Below the pieces are notes generated by a model that had not been told where the DNA came from, made no database searches, and saw nothing but the letters and a program-made list of their open reading frames with translations. Below are positions 11,626 to 21,857 of a stretch of 64,000 bases of DNA, in pieces. The stretch is from Rhodosorus marinus (Eukaryota; Rhodophyta; Stylonematophyceae; Stylonematales; Stylonemataceae). Positions within the stretch are counted from its first letter, which is position 1. Each line of letters starts with the position of its first letter. The position numbers were made by a program, and so were the translations under genes. The stretch covers positions 310,001 through 374,000 of the forward strand of contig JAMWBK010000006.1 of NCBI GenBank assembly GCA_029953675.1, given 5' to 3'.

Positions 11626-12603
11626 TCACCAGAGTACCTGTTTTTGATGCAAAATGAGGATCGAACCGAACTCACCAACAAGAGTGGTCTTACGCCCTCG
11701 CCTTCTTGTCCGAGCGACATTTAGGTGTTGGAATGTGAACCAAGACTCCGGGAATAGAGGGTAAGGAAGAATAGCGGCATCGTAAGGGACTTGGTTTACG
11801 TGGATGTCTACGAACAAGATGGTTCGCCTCAATTCACTTATGTCAACCTCCAATTTGGTCTTGGAGGCAGTGTATGCCCACAAACGTGGACAAGGATTCA
11901 GTGTTAGTGAGAAAATGTTTGAAGAGTACCTGATGAAGCTCTCGCAGAGAACCTATCTCGTTGATCATCAAGTGGAGGTGCTGATTGAGTTCAACAGATC
12001 GGCGACTTATTACTTCGCCACAGATGTAGCAGCTGTCAGGAGACAATATTACTATTCGAGGCCAAGGCTACTTCGGGAATGGGGTTTGATGCGCAGAGAA
12101 GTCGCTTTCTTTCCGTAGTATCTCAAAACGAAATTTGTTCCGTTCCCATGCGTGTGCACCAGAGTTCGAAACTGGAAGAAGCTTCGCATACTCGCATAAC
12201 TCTAAAACTCTTCGAGAACAAGGTCAAACCACATGCCATCACATAATTCCCCTCAGGGTCACTGGTCCAGCGAATGGCTTCTGGTGGAACATATGTGAGT
12301 TCTACTCTCTAGTAGTTTTCGAACTCCGACGATGACAGCTGGGCCGTGGATGACCGTGTCACGCTCTGCCGTAGGTCCCTTGACAACGAGAGATCATTCT
12401 GAGATGCATCAGCGAAGAAACGACCCTTTCCTGTGATCGAGCATCAGGTCATTTCCGCCGCAAGTGCGAGGTTTGTGAAAGGCTACAACCATAAAGCTTT
12501 GCCTGTTTGATGTATTGCAAGGACTTACGGATCCAAAGGCAAAGCTGGCTAGACAAGAAACAACTAGGATAATCGGAGGTAGACACTCTGCGTTCACCCG
12601 CAC
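11626..12603 (-). other. Candidate intron-rich minus-strand gene, unresolved
   Basis: Several minus-strand stretches look like exons although I could not join them all. 12603-12530 encodes a hydrophobic signal-like segment (CLPPIILVVSCLASFAFGS) ending at a strong donor GTAAGT. About 12308-12200 encodes VELTYVPPEAIRWTSDPEGN. About 12035-11922 encodes CYICGEVISRRSVELNQHL. About 11860-11700 encodes KLEVDISELRRTILFVDIHV and PYPLFPESWFTFQHLNVAR. Each is bounded by plausible GT/AG signals and has balanced base composition. One reading is a secreted protein. I recognise no family, and the order and number of exons are inference. A decayed gene is possible. Confidence 0.25.
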
Positions 12604-12840
12604 TCACTCTCACAAGCGAATGAATGCTCACAGTTCAACTCCCCAGATTGCGAACAATGTTCTCCTCTATTAAACTCAATGAACGAAGTCTTGGGTTCGA
12701 AGGGATACACCCTGGGTTTTGCTTCTAGAACCTTCCCAGTACACACCAATTCCTGTTCGCCCTATGGCAATGGTTTGGACGCTAGGAACACTTGCTCATT
12801 TACACAGCTCGAAGAGTTTTTGATTTTGCAAGGTAGCCTC

Positions 12841-13650
12841 TCAGGTTGAACTCAGGAATGGGGTCGTCAGACGAGAGGAAACGACAAAGGATTGGGTCGG
12901 AGATGGCGAGCTTAACCCGCGATTGGAGGGTCCAATCAGCCTTGTTTCGCTCAGCGAGTACGGACTCTTGGATCCATAATTTGCTACTTCTGGAAACTCA
13001 ATCGGATAGAAACAACGTATCTGACCCTCAAAAGGCACGATCGATACCAGAACAGCCCTTCTCAGCTAGCAGCCTCTCAATCTGATGCTTTCGAGCTTGA
13101 AGTTTTGACTTTCGTGAAAGACGTCTAGACAGCACGGGTCAAAGCGGCGCCCAACAGAATCGGTTAGGGGCTCTCCAGAAACAAAAAAAAAATGAACGCA
13201 GAGCCCGCAAGTTTCAGACGCGTGCTTTCCAACCTCGGCCAGCCATAATGACAACGGCCACATCTGCGGATTGGCCCAAAACAAAAACTCGCGGACGCAG
13301 AGGATTGCCAGACTTAGAAGAGTAATTCCAGCAGTCACACTGAATGTTTGGTTAACAACCACTGCGTACCACTTACGAATCTAAATGGCAGCCCTAGGCA
13401 CCCTTGACAGCAACAAAAACACTTGTCAGCATTCGTGCGAAACTCAGCAACATTGGAAAATCATTCCAGCCGAATCCAAAACGTGCACCCCTGTGGAAGG
13501 GACTGCTTCCCACGAACCTGCCAAACTCTGACGTAATTGCTGTCTCCCGTCCTGAGCTCCTCTCTGCCAACCAGGCGGTCTATTGATACGCGTGGTTGGG
13601 GTTAGTCTCGTAGAACTGACATTTCAGCTTCTCATCCAAGCCGCAGGGTG
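12841..13650 (-). other. Candidate intron-rich multi-pass membrane protein gene (3' part), unresolved
   Basis: Minus-strand stretches that read as one protein: CGLDEKLKCQFYETNPNHA (about 13645-13590); GFGWNDFPMLLSFARMLTSV (about 13480-13405); NQTFSVTAGITLLSLAILCV followed by REFLFWANPQMWPLSLWLAE (about 13355-13230); and a terminal exon 13020-12841 encoding FYPIEFPEVANYGSKSPYSL and a Ser/Thr-rich tail ending at a TGA at 12843-12841. The hydrophobic runs suggest at least two membrane spans. GT-AG pairs can be found (for example GTATCA near 13600 and an AG before 13020) but not uniquely. The upstream exons were not identified. No family recognised. Confidence 0.3.
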
Positions 13651-13653
13651 AAT

Positions 13654-13792
13654 TACCAGATGTTAGTCGCCATCTTAGGGCTGCTTCGGCTGAAGCGAGC
13701 CCATTACAGTATCCTTAATTGGGCAGCTGCCTAATGCAGCGCACCACTAATTCGACCATCTTAGGACTGCCCGGGCTGAAGCGAACCACAGC
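13654..13792 (+). repeat. Imperfect tandem direct repeat, period about 85 bp
   Basis: Two copies of a roughly 38-bp motif, near 13664-13702 and 13749-13787, share CCATCTTAGG, CTGC and CTGAAGCGA with about 80 percent identity. Copies are about 85 bp apart, so the whole unit may be a diverged tandem duplication. It lies just 5' (in minus-strand sense) of the candidate membrane-protein exons. No gene assigned. Confidence 0.5.
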
Positions 13793-15008
13793 ACGATCTT
13801 CGAGCGGTGGAAGGCGACTTCACCACTGTGCCGAAGGCCAGCAATGCTGCTCTTCCACCAGCAGTACCAAATGGCAAAACAAACCGGGTGCGCCATGCCG
13901 GATTTGGGACAGATGCGCTCTGTCAGTCACTTTCTTGCGCCCTTCCAAAAAACAAACCGTTTCAATTAACCAAAAAAATCGGTTCACGGAAAGTGTCATC
14001 TTTTTTTTTCAGAAATATAGATCAGAATGGAATACATAATATTATCGAATATTTAGGACCATGAACTCAAGTTGACTTTTAGGGATAACTTATCGTACTA
14101 TGAAAATAAGAAAAAAACGTCCTCGTTTCGGGCGTGAAAAAGAGAACTTTTTTGGTTAAGGGCAAGGTTGTTTTCTCGTAGAAATTTCTTCGCCCACGCT
14201 TTTTTCTCTTTTTTGGGGGGTGGGGAGTTGGGAGGGAATTCTTTCGACGACTTAGTGTGTGGAGCCGGATGGAGCTGGTGAAGTAGGTGAGGGACGCTGA
14301 GGCATTGCTTGCAACTCATTGCTTCAGCCTCAGTAGCTGCCAGGATGATTTCGCTGGAACCCACTACGACTGCAATTCCACTAGCAGTGGAATGGGTGCG
14401 TGGCCCCATAGAACCTTAACAAGTGGGAACGAAGTTGTCGAAGACATTGGTCGCAGGGTTCACAGGCGAGTACAAACCTCGCGAGCGCATTCAACAATTT
14501 TTAGTTTTCCGAGACTTGCGGGTACGGGCGGCAAATTTTGCAGCCTTCTCGGTAGATCGCAGTCCGGTTTCCATGTCTACCTGACGTGCTGATTGTTAGG
14601 TTCTACTTTGGTGATCCGGCAAAAGGAATACTTTCTCGGTCGGAGACGCTCCTTTTTTCTAGCCTACTAGTCACCAGCTCGAAGAGAGCCTAACCAGTAG
14701 GGTCGAACTAGAGCTGCGACTACCGAATCTATTTTCCACGTGTGCTTCATGCAGTGATTGTTAAGTTCTACCAGGGTTGCGATTGAATCCGATAGTTCAG
14801 ATAAACGGAAAAACTTTCGCGGTTTTAATTATAACAATAAATACTTGTACACAGCTCGTCCTTTAGCATTTTGCGAATTTACAAGCGAACCAATACATAG
14901 AATAGCAAATCTGGGCTTGTTCGCTGTTCAAAGCTTTGTTCAATAATCCATGCTCATCTACAATCCTTGGGAAATAGGAAGTCTTCCTCACGACGCTTCC
15001 CATCACGG
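13793..15008. other. Region without recognised gene
   Basis: About 1.2 kb with only short unconvincing frames. It contains poly-T and poly-A runs around 13990 and 14200, and two similar segments of about 20 bp (GATTGTTAGGTTCTAC near 14590 and GATTGTTAAGTTCTAC near 14755) about 165 bp apart. No RNA gene or mobile element was recognised. Confidence 0.4.
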
Positions 15009-15629
15009 CTATCTATTCCGCCAACCATCACCCGATACAACCAAGCCTGAGTTATAAGAGTTGTAATTGGTGGACCCAGAGCCAAAAGAGTTGTACGCTG
15101 AGCCAACCGAGTTGTAACTCGAGCCAATCGAGTTGTAATTTGAACCACCAATCGACGTAGACGAATCCGAGACCGAGCTGGTGTCGAGCATCCCCGTGAC
15201 GTTCGCCGGCTTGTGTTCAAATGTTCTGCGAGTCACCTCCTTTGGCGCCTTCACCCTTTGGAAGATGCCTTCATGTCGTCGTCCTCCGAACTTTGTGATT
15301 CCCGAACTGTCCACAGTAGCTACAGTATTCTTTTGATACTTCCTCAAAGTGTAATACCAGGTCATCACCTTCTCGTCAGTGTCCGCATACAAGTACACCT
15401 CTTCCCATTTGCAGGAAACAACCAGCATCCTCTTCGCCTGATACAACTGCAGCTTGCTTGTAGCAACGTTCAGACTCCACCACGCCGCCCCTCCCTCCGA
15501 CATATGCTTTGAGAGAATTCCCTTGCGAAACCTGAAGTACCTCTTCTTCTTTCCAAACCCTGTTCTCATCCACAACCAACCCATTATATCCTCCGGCAAG
15601 GAGTCCGCAATTCTTTGTATTCCGTCCAT
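15009..15629 (-). CDS. PH-domain protein with C-terminal Asn-Tyr-Ser-Gly repeats
   Basis: Single open frame; the first ATG in frame is 15629, giving 206 residues. The frame stays open upstream to about 15718 with protein-like sequence but without ATG, so a further 5' exon is possible. Residues about 15-115 look like a pleckstrin homology domain: GWLWMRTGFGKKKRYFRFRK at the start and a final helix around TWYYTLRKYQK with the conserved tryptophan. The last 50 residues are low-complexity, with the unit (N/A)YNS(I/V/F)GS repeated about four times. PH domains bind phosphoinositides or proteins at membranes; the ligand here is unknown. The repeat is visible at DNA level as a roughly 21-24-nt unit (about 15045-15150). 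Confidence 0.75.
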   Translation of the reverse strand: MDGIQRIADSLPEDIMGWLWMRTGFGKKKRYFRFRKGILSKHMSEGGAAWWSLNVATSKLQLYQAKRMLVVSCKWEEVYLYADTDEKVMTWYYTLRKYQKNTVATVDSSGITKFGGRRHEGIFQRVKAPKEVTRRTFEHKPANVTGMLDTSSVSDSSTSIGGSNYNSIGSSYNSVGSAYNSFGSGSTNYNSYNSGLVVSGDGWRNR

Positions 15630-18392
15630 CCTCTCACCTTCATTCGTAAACAAATGTACCCAAAAGCTCTCTCTTTCCACAAATCTCCTACTTGCCCACC
15701 CTACGAATCCTTGTCCAGCCTTCTAGTTCCTCACCGTCTAATTATAAGTAGCGGTCATCTTACATATACTTAAAATTAAATACTGCACGTTGTGAGCATA
15801 TGTATACCCGATACCCCGGAGCGCCTCTTTTCGGATAACCCTCATCCCCGCACTAAACAGCCCTAGACCGACAAACTCTGATTGGAATAAATTCTACAGA
15901 TCAAGGGCCACCACAACTGAAAAAAAAACAGCCCTTTTCCGGGCTGCCATGAAATTTTCTCTCCGGAATAAGCACAAATTCATCAACATATTAGTAAAAT
16001 TCATGGAACTTTTCCTGAGACTTTGAAATTTCCCCTTACGGTGATTGGTGAACCAGTTAGTGGAACCCTTGTTGATTGGATTAAGTGTTAATAATTCGTT
16101 TACTTGTCACGGGACAGCGAAAAGCTCGCTGCTGAAAAAGTTTCAGCTTCTCCGGGGGTGTCGAGGGTTCCTTAAATTACGAACAATTCTGTCAAAAAAA
16201 GAGATCTGAGTGGGCAGCAAATCTTATTTTGGAAGATATAGTCCTCGTCGTTTCCAAAAAAAGCATTTTTAGATCAACCGCTGGTTTTCTTCGGAATTGG
16301 ATGCAAATAGAAAAAACGGAAATGTAAATATCCAAGCATGGCCCGAAAAATCTGGTTTTCAGAAGATTTTGTACATACCGTATCAGTCGTATATATACGT
16401 TGAGATGAAAATATAAGAAAGCGCGAGGGGGTGATGCGTGCCGTGCAAATCCATGAATTTTGTATTTCTATTTTTTTTCTCATTTTGAAGTGAACCCCCC
16501 TCCCCTCCTGTGTTAACTTTTTTGGGGTTCGGGCTGTGTAAATATTATTAAAGCTGAAGAAGCACTCGAGTACCATTGAAAGCCTCTGAAATTTTCACAA
16601 TAAAGGATCTTCGAATTTGTGTCAGCTAAACATGATCATAGCTAATGATAAAAGGTACCACCTCTGGATCAGTGAATGGGCTCGCTAGCAGGTGCTGCGA
16701 AGACAGCAAGTTCCTGAACGCAGCATTGCTGCATGGAAGCTATCTCCCTTGAGGACCAATGAAGTTTCGACGGTTCCCTAGATAATGCTCACAAAATTAC
16801 AAATATAGAATGTGTGAGCTCATCACCGCGTTGGCGATTGGAAAAACAGTGTGCGCTGCGATGGGTGGGGCCTGTTTAGTCCAAAAAAGGGGGAGCTATA
16901 TACCAATCATCCTCCCCTAGGAGACATTCAATCAATCCAGTCGATTGGGAATACCCCTTCGAGAAGCACGCTAGAGAAATATCAAGGACTAACATGGTAA
17001 AAAGCGCTCTGATAAAAGCGTTTGCTTGAACGCGCAGCCCGAGCATGTCCTTATTTAAGGAGAAAAACTAGACTATGTGGACTAATCAAGTTTCAGGCTG
17101 GTTGGCATATATCTTGGACACGAGCACGGGTTATGCAGGATACCTACTAGCACATCCGCAAGAAGACTTACATCGTGGCACAACTATTCTGATTGTTGCC
17201 AACCCCTGGCGGTGCAAAGTCTCCCGGAATTTTGACACTGTTCACTGTTTGTACAGCGGATATCTGCCCCTTCTTGATTTTTTGAGTATTGATGAAGAGT
17301 AATGCGTAACCCGATCATGTATCATTGTACCTGGGGGGGATTCTGGAGACTGACTTTGAAGCCCTACAAAATTGTTGGTATTTTGCATGGAGTCATGGGT
17401 AGTGGAGTCCCGGAATCGGATACGTATTCACAAGCATGAAGCCAGTTATACTCCAATCATGATCCAGCGTATCCTTGCCTCTGCCCAATCGATGTTCATT
17501 TATCCAATCAATTTCCATGAGGACAGCAAGGTTTTCCCAAAACACATATCTCTAGTCCAATTCAAATAACCTTAAACGATATCTTCGTATTTTGATTGAG
17601 TCGGTTTGGATATCCACGGCAATTATCTCTACGTACTTGAAACGACTCTCCATGAAAAAGGGAAGAAAACAAAAATCTCCTCCCGATCCCACCACACATG
17701 TTCTCCCACGCCTCTTCCAAACCCTGCAATCAATCCATTCTCAATCAACTTTTTCCGACGGAATCAATCCTGCTCTAAAACTCAGAAAACCTAAGATGGG
17801 GTTTTGCGGATGTCGATCAAGGTGTGCTATGCGAAATCACCTTCCAACAAGCTGATTCCAAACTAGGCTTTTTCCCGGCTTAAAAAAGAACAACCTATGT
17901 TACGGTTTCACTATTGTCAAATTTAAGTACAAGACTGTTAGGCTAACTTCCCTTCACAGCTTTCTAGAAATTGACTGTTGGAACTAAAGTAAGGTTGCGT
18001 AAATTCACTCAAGACTTAACTAAGTTAAGACAAGACGAAAATTGATTGCCCCTCCAACAAGGCCATAGGGCCATGCCAATCTATTGAAAATCTCGAAATT
18101 ACAATCTCAAGTTCGCCGAAAACTCTCTGATGTTTAATGCAGCCTTCCAGCTAGATTTAATAATGATAGCATAAATATATTTATAATACAAGTACGCAGA
18201 TAAATAAATCCGATATATTTAAATTCAAATTTGTCTTCTGAATGAAAAACTGGTCATCGGAAATTTTCTTTCTGACGATCAGTTGTTTGAAGGGGAAATC
18301 ACAAACTTTCGCCCTCCACCTCCCCCTGCTATAACGGGGAGATAGGGATGATTTCCATTTCATCACATCAAACAAAAGAAAATGCCGTGGAG
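15630..18392. other. Long region without recognised genes
   Basis: About 2.8 kb upstream of the PH-domain gene. Frames are short, lack domains, and I found no phase-consistent exon chain on either strand. Composition is mixed, with AT-rich patches around 15750, 16270-16500 and 18130-18260. I see nothing assignable. Confidence 0.4.
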
Positions 18393-18473
18393 ATGGGAGC
18401 AAATCTGCAGCCAAGGTGGAAAACTTTGATCCTATTAGGAAGTTTTCCACCTTGGCTGCAGGTTTGCTCCCAT
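18393..18473. repeat. Long near-perfect inverted repeat (hairpin), 34-bp arms, 13-nt loop
   Basis: The left arm 18393-18426 and the right arm 18440-18473 are reverse complements over 34 bp with a single mismatch (T against C at one position, which could still form a G-U pair in one RNA orientation). The loop 18427-18439 reads TGATCCTATTAGG. The arms contain CTGCAGCCAAGGTGGAAAAC. No gene overlaps it convincingly. Such a structure could be a small-RNA precursor foldback, a miniature inverted-repeat transposon remnant, or a terminator-like element; the sequence alone does not decide. Confidence 0.85.
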
Positions 18474-19439
18474 TTCCTTTGCTATTAGTTTAGTTTTCAT
18501 AGGATTCTAGATCATCGCCGTATACTCGATTCCGTTGACTGCTACTCGCCAACATAAACGTGACGTTCATTTTTTTGATAAGTTTAGATTAGAGTAGGGT
18601 TATCTTTTTTTTCGTCTGATAAAATCGATAAAACATAATCTTGAATAAAGAAAGATAATACGCATATATTTGAATGAAATTTTTTGAAAACGTGAACGAT
18701 TACTCACAGCCGGGCAGGTTTTTCAAATATTTTTCCGTTCGAATTTCGTATTGTAGTTGTTTATTCGATCTTAAGTACAGTTGATTTTATCTCTAGGAAA
18801 AGGACGACCCCTAATTAGAGGTTTATGTTCTACCACTTTTCAACTCTCGCCGAAGCGTGATTCATAGAGGGGGGTAAGAGATTCCGGATATGTTCGCAGC
18901 GCCCTGATTATTTATGTGAATCTAGATCGTCGCCCTCCGTACTACTAGATAGAATATGCAAAAACGTTGTAAGCAGATAGGGACAAAAAGCTTTTTCTTG
19001 TTTCAATAAGACTAGATGAAAAATCCGGAGGATTCGCTCGATACGAATAGACAGCTGGAAAGGAAGTGTTTCAGAGATGCCAGGGGGACACTGCACGAAG
19101 CGTCGAAACGCGATGTCTAATCAACTGATGAGGTTGCTCCGGCAATGTCTGGTATGCTAATTACGTTCTTTTCTACATCTAGATTTCTAGTCTGTTGCTG
19201 GGACACAGAAGGAGTAGGCCTTGTCCAGAGGGTCGCGGGCGGGGGATTCTTCTTTTTTAGGTTCGGCTTAGAAGAGTAGTAATTGAAGATCAAGATCGGT
19301 GTGCCCTTTCCTACGGTCGGATGTGGGATGAAAAGGTCAACCCCGGACTCTCAATCGGGTTGGATCGCCGTACACCCTTCTTAAGGTATTCTATTTCGTT
19401 CCTTCCTCGCCGTCTTTGTTGTCGACGGGTTTGCTGTAT
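18474..19439. other. Intergenic region, no gene recognised
   Basis: About 1 kb following the hairpin, AT-rich to about 18800, then more balanced. No open frame with domain content and no RNA gene was recognised. Confidence 0.4.
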
Positions 19440-20270
19440 TTACCGGGTTGTGCCCTGTTGGAAGGTGATTACGCGGCTGTCCTTGATCGAAATGGGCCTT
19501 TGCGCTAGAAGTCGTAAAGTTGCTTTGGAAGCATCGAAGCCACGGCCAGCTCTAGTATCCCGGATGTCTCCTACAGGCCCCGGCCATGCCTCCAAAAGAA
19601 AGCTGTTTCTTGTCTTATTTCCTAGTAGCAACGCAGCCTGGGGCTGGGATTCTGGGACAGTCCAAATGATCCGATTTCTACAGGTTGGCATGATCGCTTG
19701 CATGTCGAGGTGAAGTTACGGCTTACATAGGAAGTCTCGGGTCTGACTTGAGTGTCGTGGAGCCCCGCCAAACGCACTATCCAAAGGCGCATCAGAGTAC
19801 TTGCCTAAGAGTCATCTACGCTAACTACCACCACGTCCCGTCAGCGTGGGCCTGGAGCCTGGCGAGGCTGAACTTCACAACCGCGTCACTAAAAAGCTCG
19901 CAGATACGACTCCGAATAACGTCCATAAATCAAGTTCCAATTTACCTCGAGATAACAAATAAGAACACTGTGGTACATATTTCATGGTCGGTGCCACTCG
20001 AGCTTGGCAAGTCGTCGCATGTTTTGGGTGAAGTTTTGGTTATCCAAAACTCAATTCGTGTTCAACGCCGAGCATACCAGCGTACTCAAATCAACGTTGA
20101 GCGTGTCACCGATATGCTTTTCATCACGTGCTTTGTGTCTCATAGACTCACACGACTTCGGTTTGTGTGGAAGGAACGGGGGGAGGCGCAAACTAACTGT
20201 ACAGACATATATTTCACATCAGGAGTGTCTCGCCTGTTTCACACGCTCGGCAGACGCATTGGGTTCATGC
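19440..20270 (-). other. Candidate minus-strand exons downstream of CSN1, unresolved
   Basis: Minus-strand stretches look protein-like but could not be joined with certainty: CDDLPSSSGTDHEICTTVFL (about 20020-19960), DAVVKFSLARLQAHADGTWW (about 19890-19830), and QAALLLGNKTRNSFLLEAWP continuing to GFDASKATLRLLAQRP and a short tail ending near 19440. Plausible acceptors precede each (for example CTTTTTAG before DAVVKF). The plus-strand frame over the same interval is probably its shadow. No family recognised; this may be a small intron-rich gene or a decayed one. Confidence 0.25.
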
Positions 20271-20284
20271 CCTTGCTCCTGAGG

Positions 20285-21857
20285 TCAGAGCATTGGCGCT
20301 GAGCCTCGGTGCCCGATGTACTTGTTCTGCCGCATCAGCTGCATTCGAAGCAGAATCGCATCAACCTGTTCACAGCGGGAAACTCTCTGTTCAGACACTA
20401 CCTCCGACTGAGGTACCAAATCGAATGAAGCAAGAATACCTCCGCGAAGACGTCCTCTCCTGTGGCTATTGCTTCCTTGTAAGCGAGCGCCTTCCTGTTT
20501 TTGTTCTTTCGAAACAGAACCTTCTTCTCGGTATCAATTCTTGCCTTAATCTTGCCTTGCTCAATCAGTGCTGACAACTCCTCCAATACTGGTTCTGTAG
20601 TTGTGTTAAACGAGTTAGCGATTGCCTTCATATCCACCGATCTGTATGGCAGGCAGTACTGAATTAGGCCTTTTGAGCGGACCTCTCCTGGAAGACACGA
20701 TGCGGGAGGATTCCTTCAACGACTTCGGCTAGGGTGACAATTCAGTTTCTGTGAGAGGCTCCTTACCACAGAGTGCCTCCACGTGCGCAGAAAGATACAA
20801 ATCCAGAGCAAGGTCGGGCTTCATCCGCTCCAAGTAGCTAAGGCTGCTTGCATACTCTGAGTTGTAGAAATCCATGATCATCTCACGAACTTCTGGCACG
20901 AGTTCAAGAAACTTCCGGAAAGCCTCGTTCTTAATAATGTTGCTTTCAAGTTCCGCCCTGCTGAACGTGGCCAGTCCGCAAAGGCCTCCGTACAGAGCTA
21001 TATCGTCAAACGCAAGGGTCTCCCCGATGGCCTCCTTAGTGTCTTGCTCTGGATCCAGGCTAATCTGGCTGAATTCTTGGGCTGCTTCGTAGTAATCGCC
21101 TTTGACCAACGCCGCAAGACCGGAATAACACTTTACCCGTGAAACCACATTCTAAGAAATATGACTGAAGGAATTAGACAACAAGTACGCAGCTCGTTCA
21201 TAGAGAGATTCTCCAAGCGGCTTACCGATTCGCTGAAGGCTTCCGGTGCTTGCTGCGAAAGAGCGATTTGATGTTTTACCCCCTCAAACTCGCTTAGCAG
21301 AACATGTGTGTTGCAGATGGTGAGACACGCCTCGCTCAAGGTTAAATTGTTAAGAGTATCGACCCTGCTTTCCGTTCCGAACAAAGAAAGAAACGTATGA
21401 CTTAGAAATTGCCCCGATCTGGAGGTGCCAGGCCGTCTAATTCGTACTTGAGGATCTTTTTGTAGTACTTAAGAGCATTGGCAAAGTCTCCGCGACCGTA
21501 GTAGTACTCTGCGAGGTTTTTAGTACTCATTTGAATCGATCGTGTTATCTGCTGAGCTCTGTTGTTCTCCAGCTCTCCCTGCAGGGACGCGTGTCGTAAC
21601 TGGCCCTGACTCTCAATTCCTTTAACCCATTCCGAATCAAACAAACTCTCCTCTGGTATCCTACCATTCGCCATAGCAAAAACTTCCTTGTACAGTGAGG
21701 TATTCTGCCCTTTCTTCAGCTCTCTAAAAAGTATCCGAATAGCTTCCAGTTCAAGCCGTTCAGAGTTCGACGCAATGAACTTGAGCCGGACAAGCCTCCC
21801 GTGGGGGGGATACTTGGACGCATACTGCTCCAAATCAAACGAATCCGCCTCGGCCAT
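20285..21857 (-). CDS. CSN1: COP9 signalosome subunit 1
   Basis: Five exons on the minus strand: 21857-21448, 21364-21226, 21151-20767, 20687-20440 and 20386-20285, giving 427 residues, close to plant CSN1 (about 440). The start is ATG 21857 (MAEADSFDLEQYASKYPPHG); the frame continues upstream to a TTG, which is less likely. The middle shows the TPR-like/RPN7 region (LAEYYYGRGDFANALKYYKK; ALYGGLCGLATFSRAELESN; SYLERMKPDLALDLYLSAHV) and the C-terminus the PCI winged helix (GLIQYCLPYRSVDMKAIANS, KARIDTEKKVLF). CSN1 is a scaffold of the deneddylase that removes NEDD8 from cullins. All exon phases agree. Confidence 0.95.
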
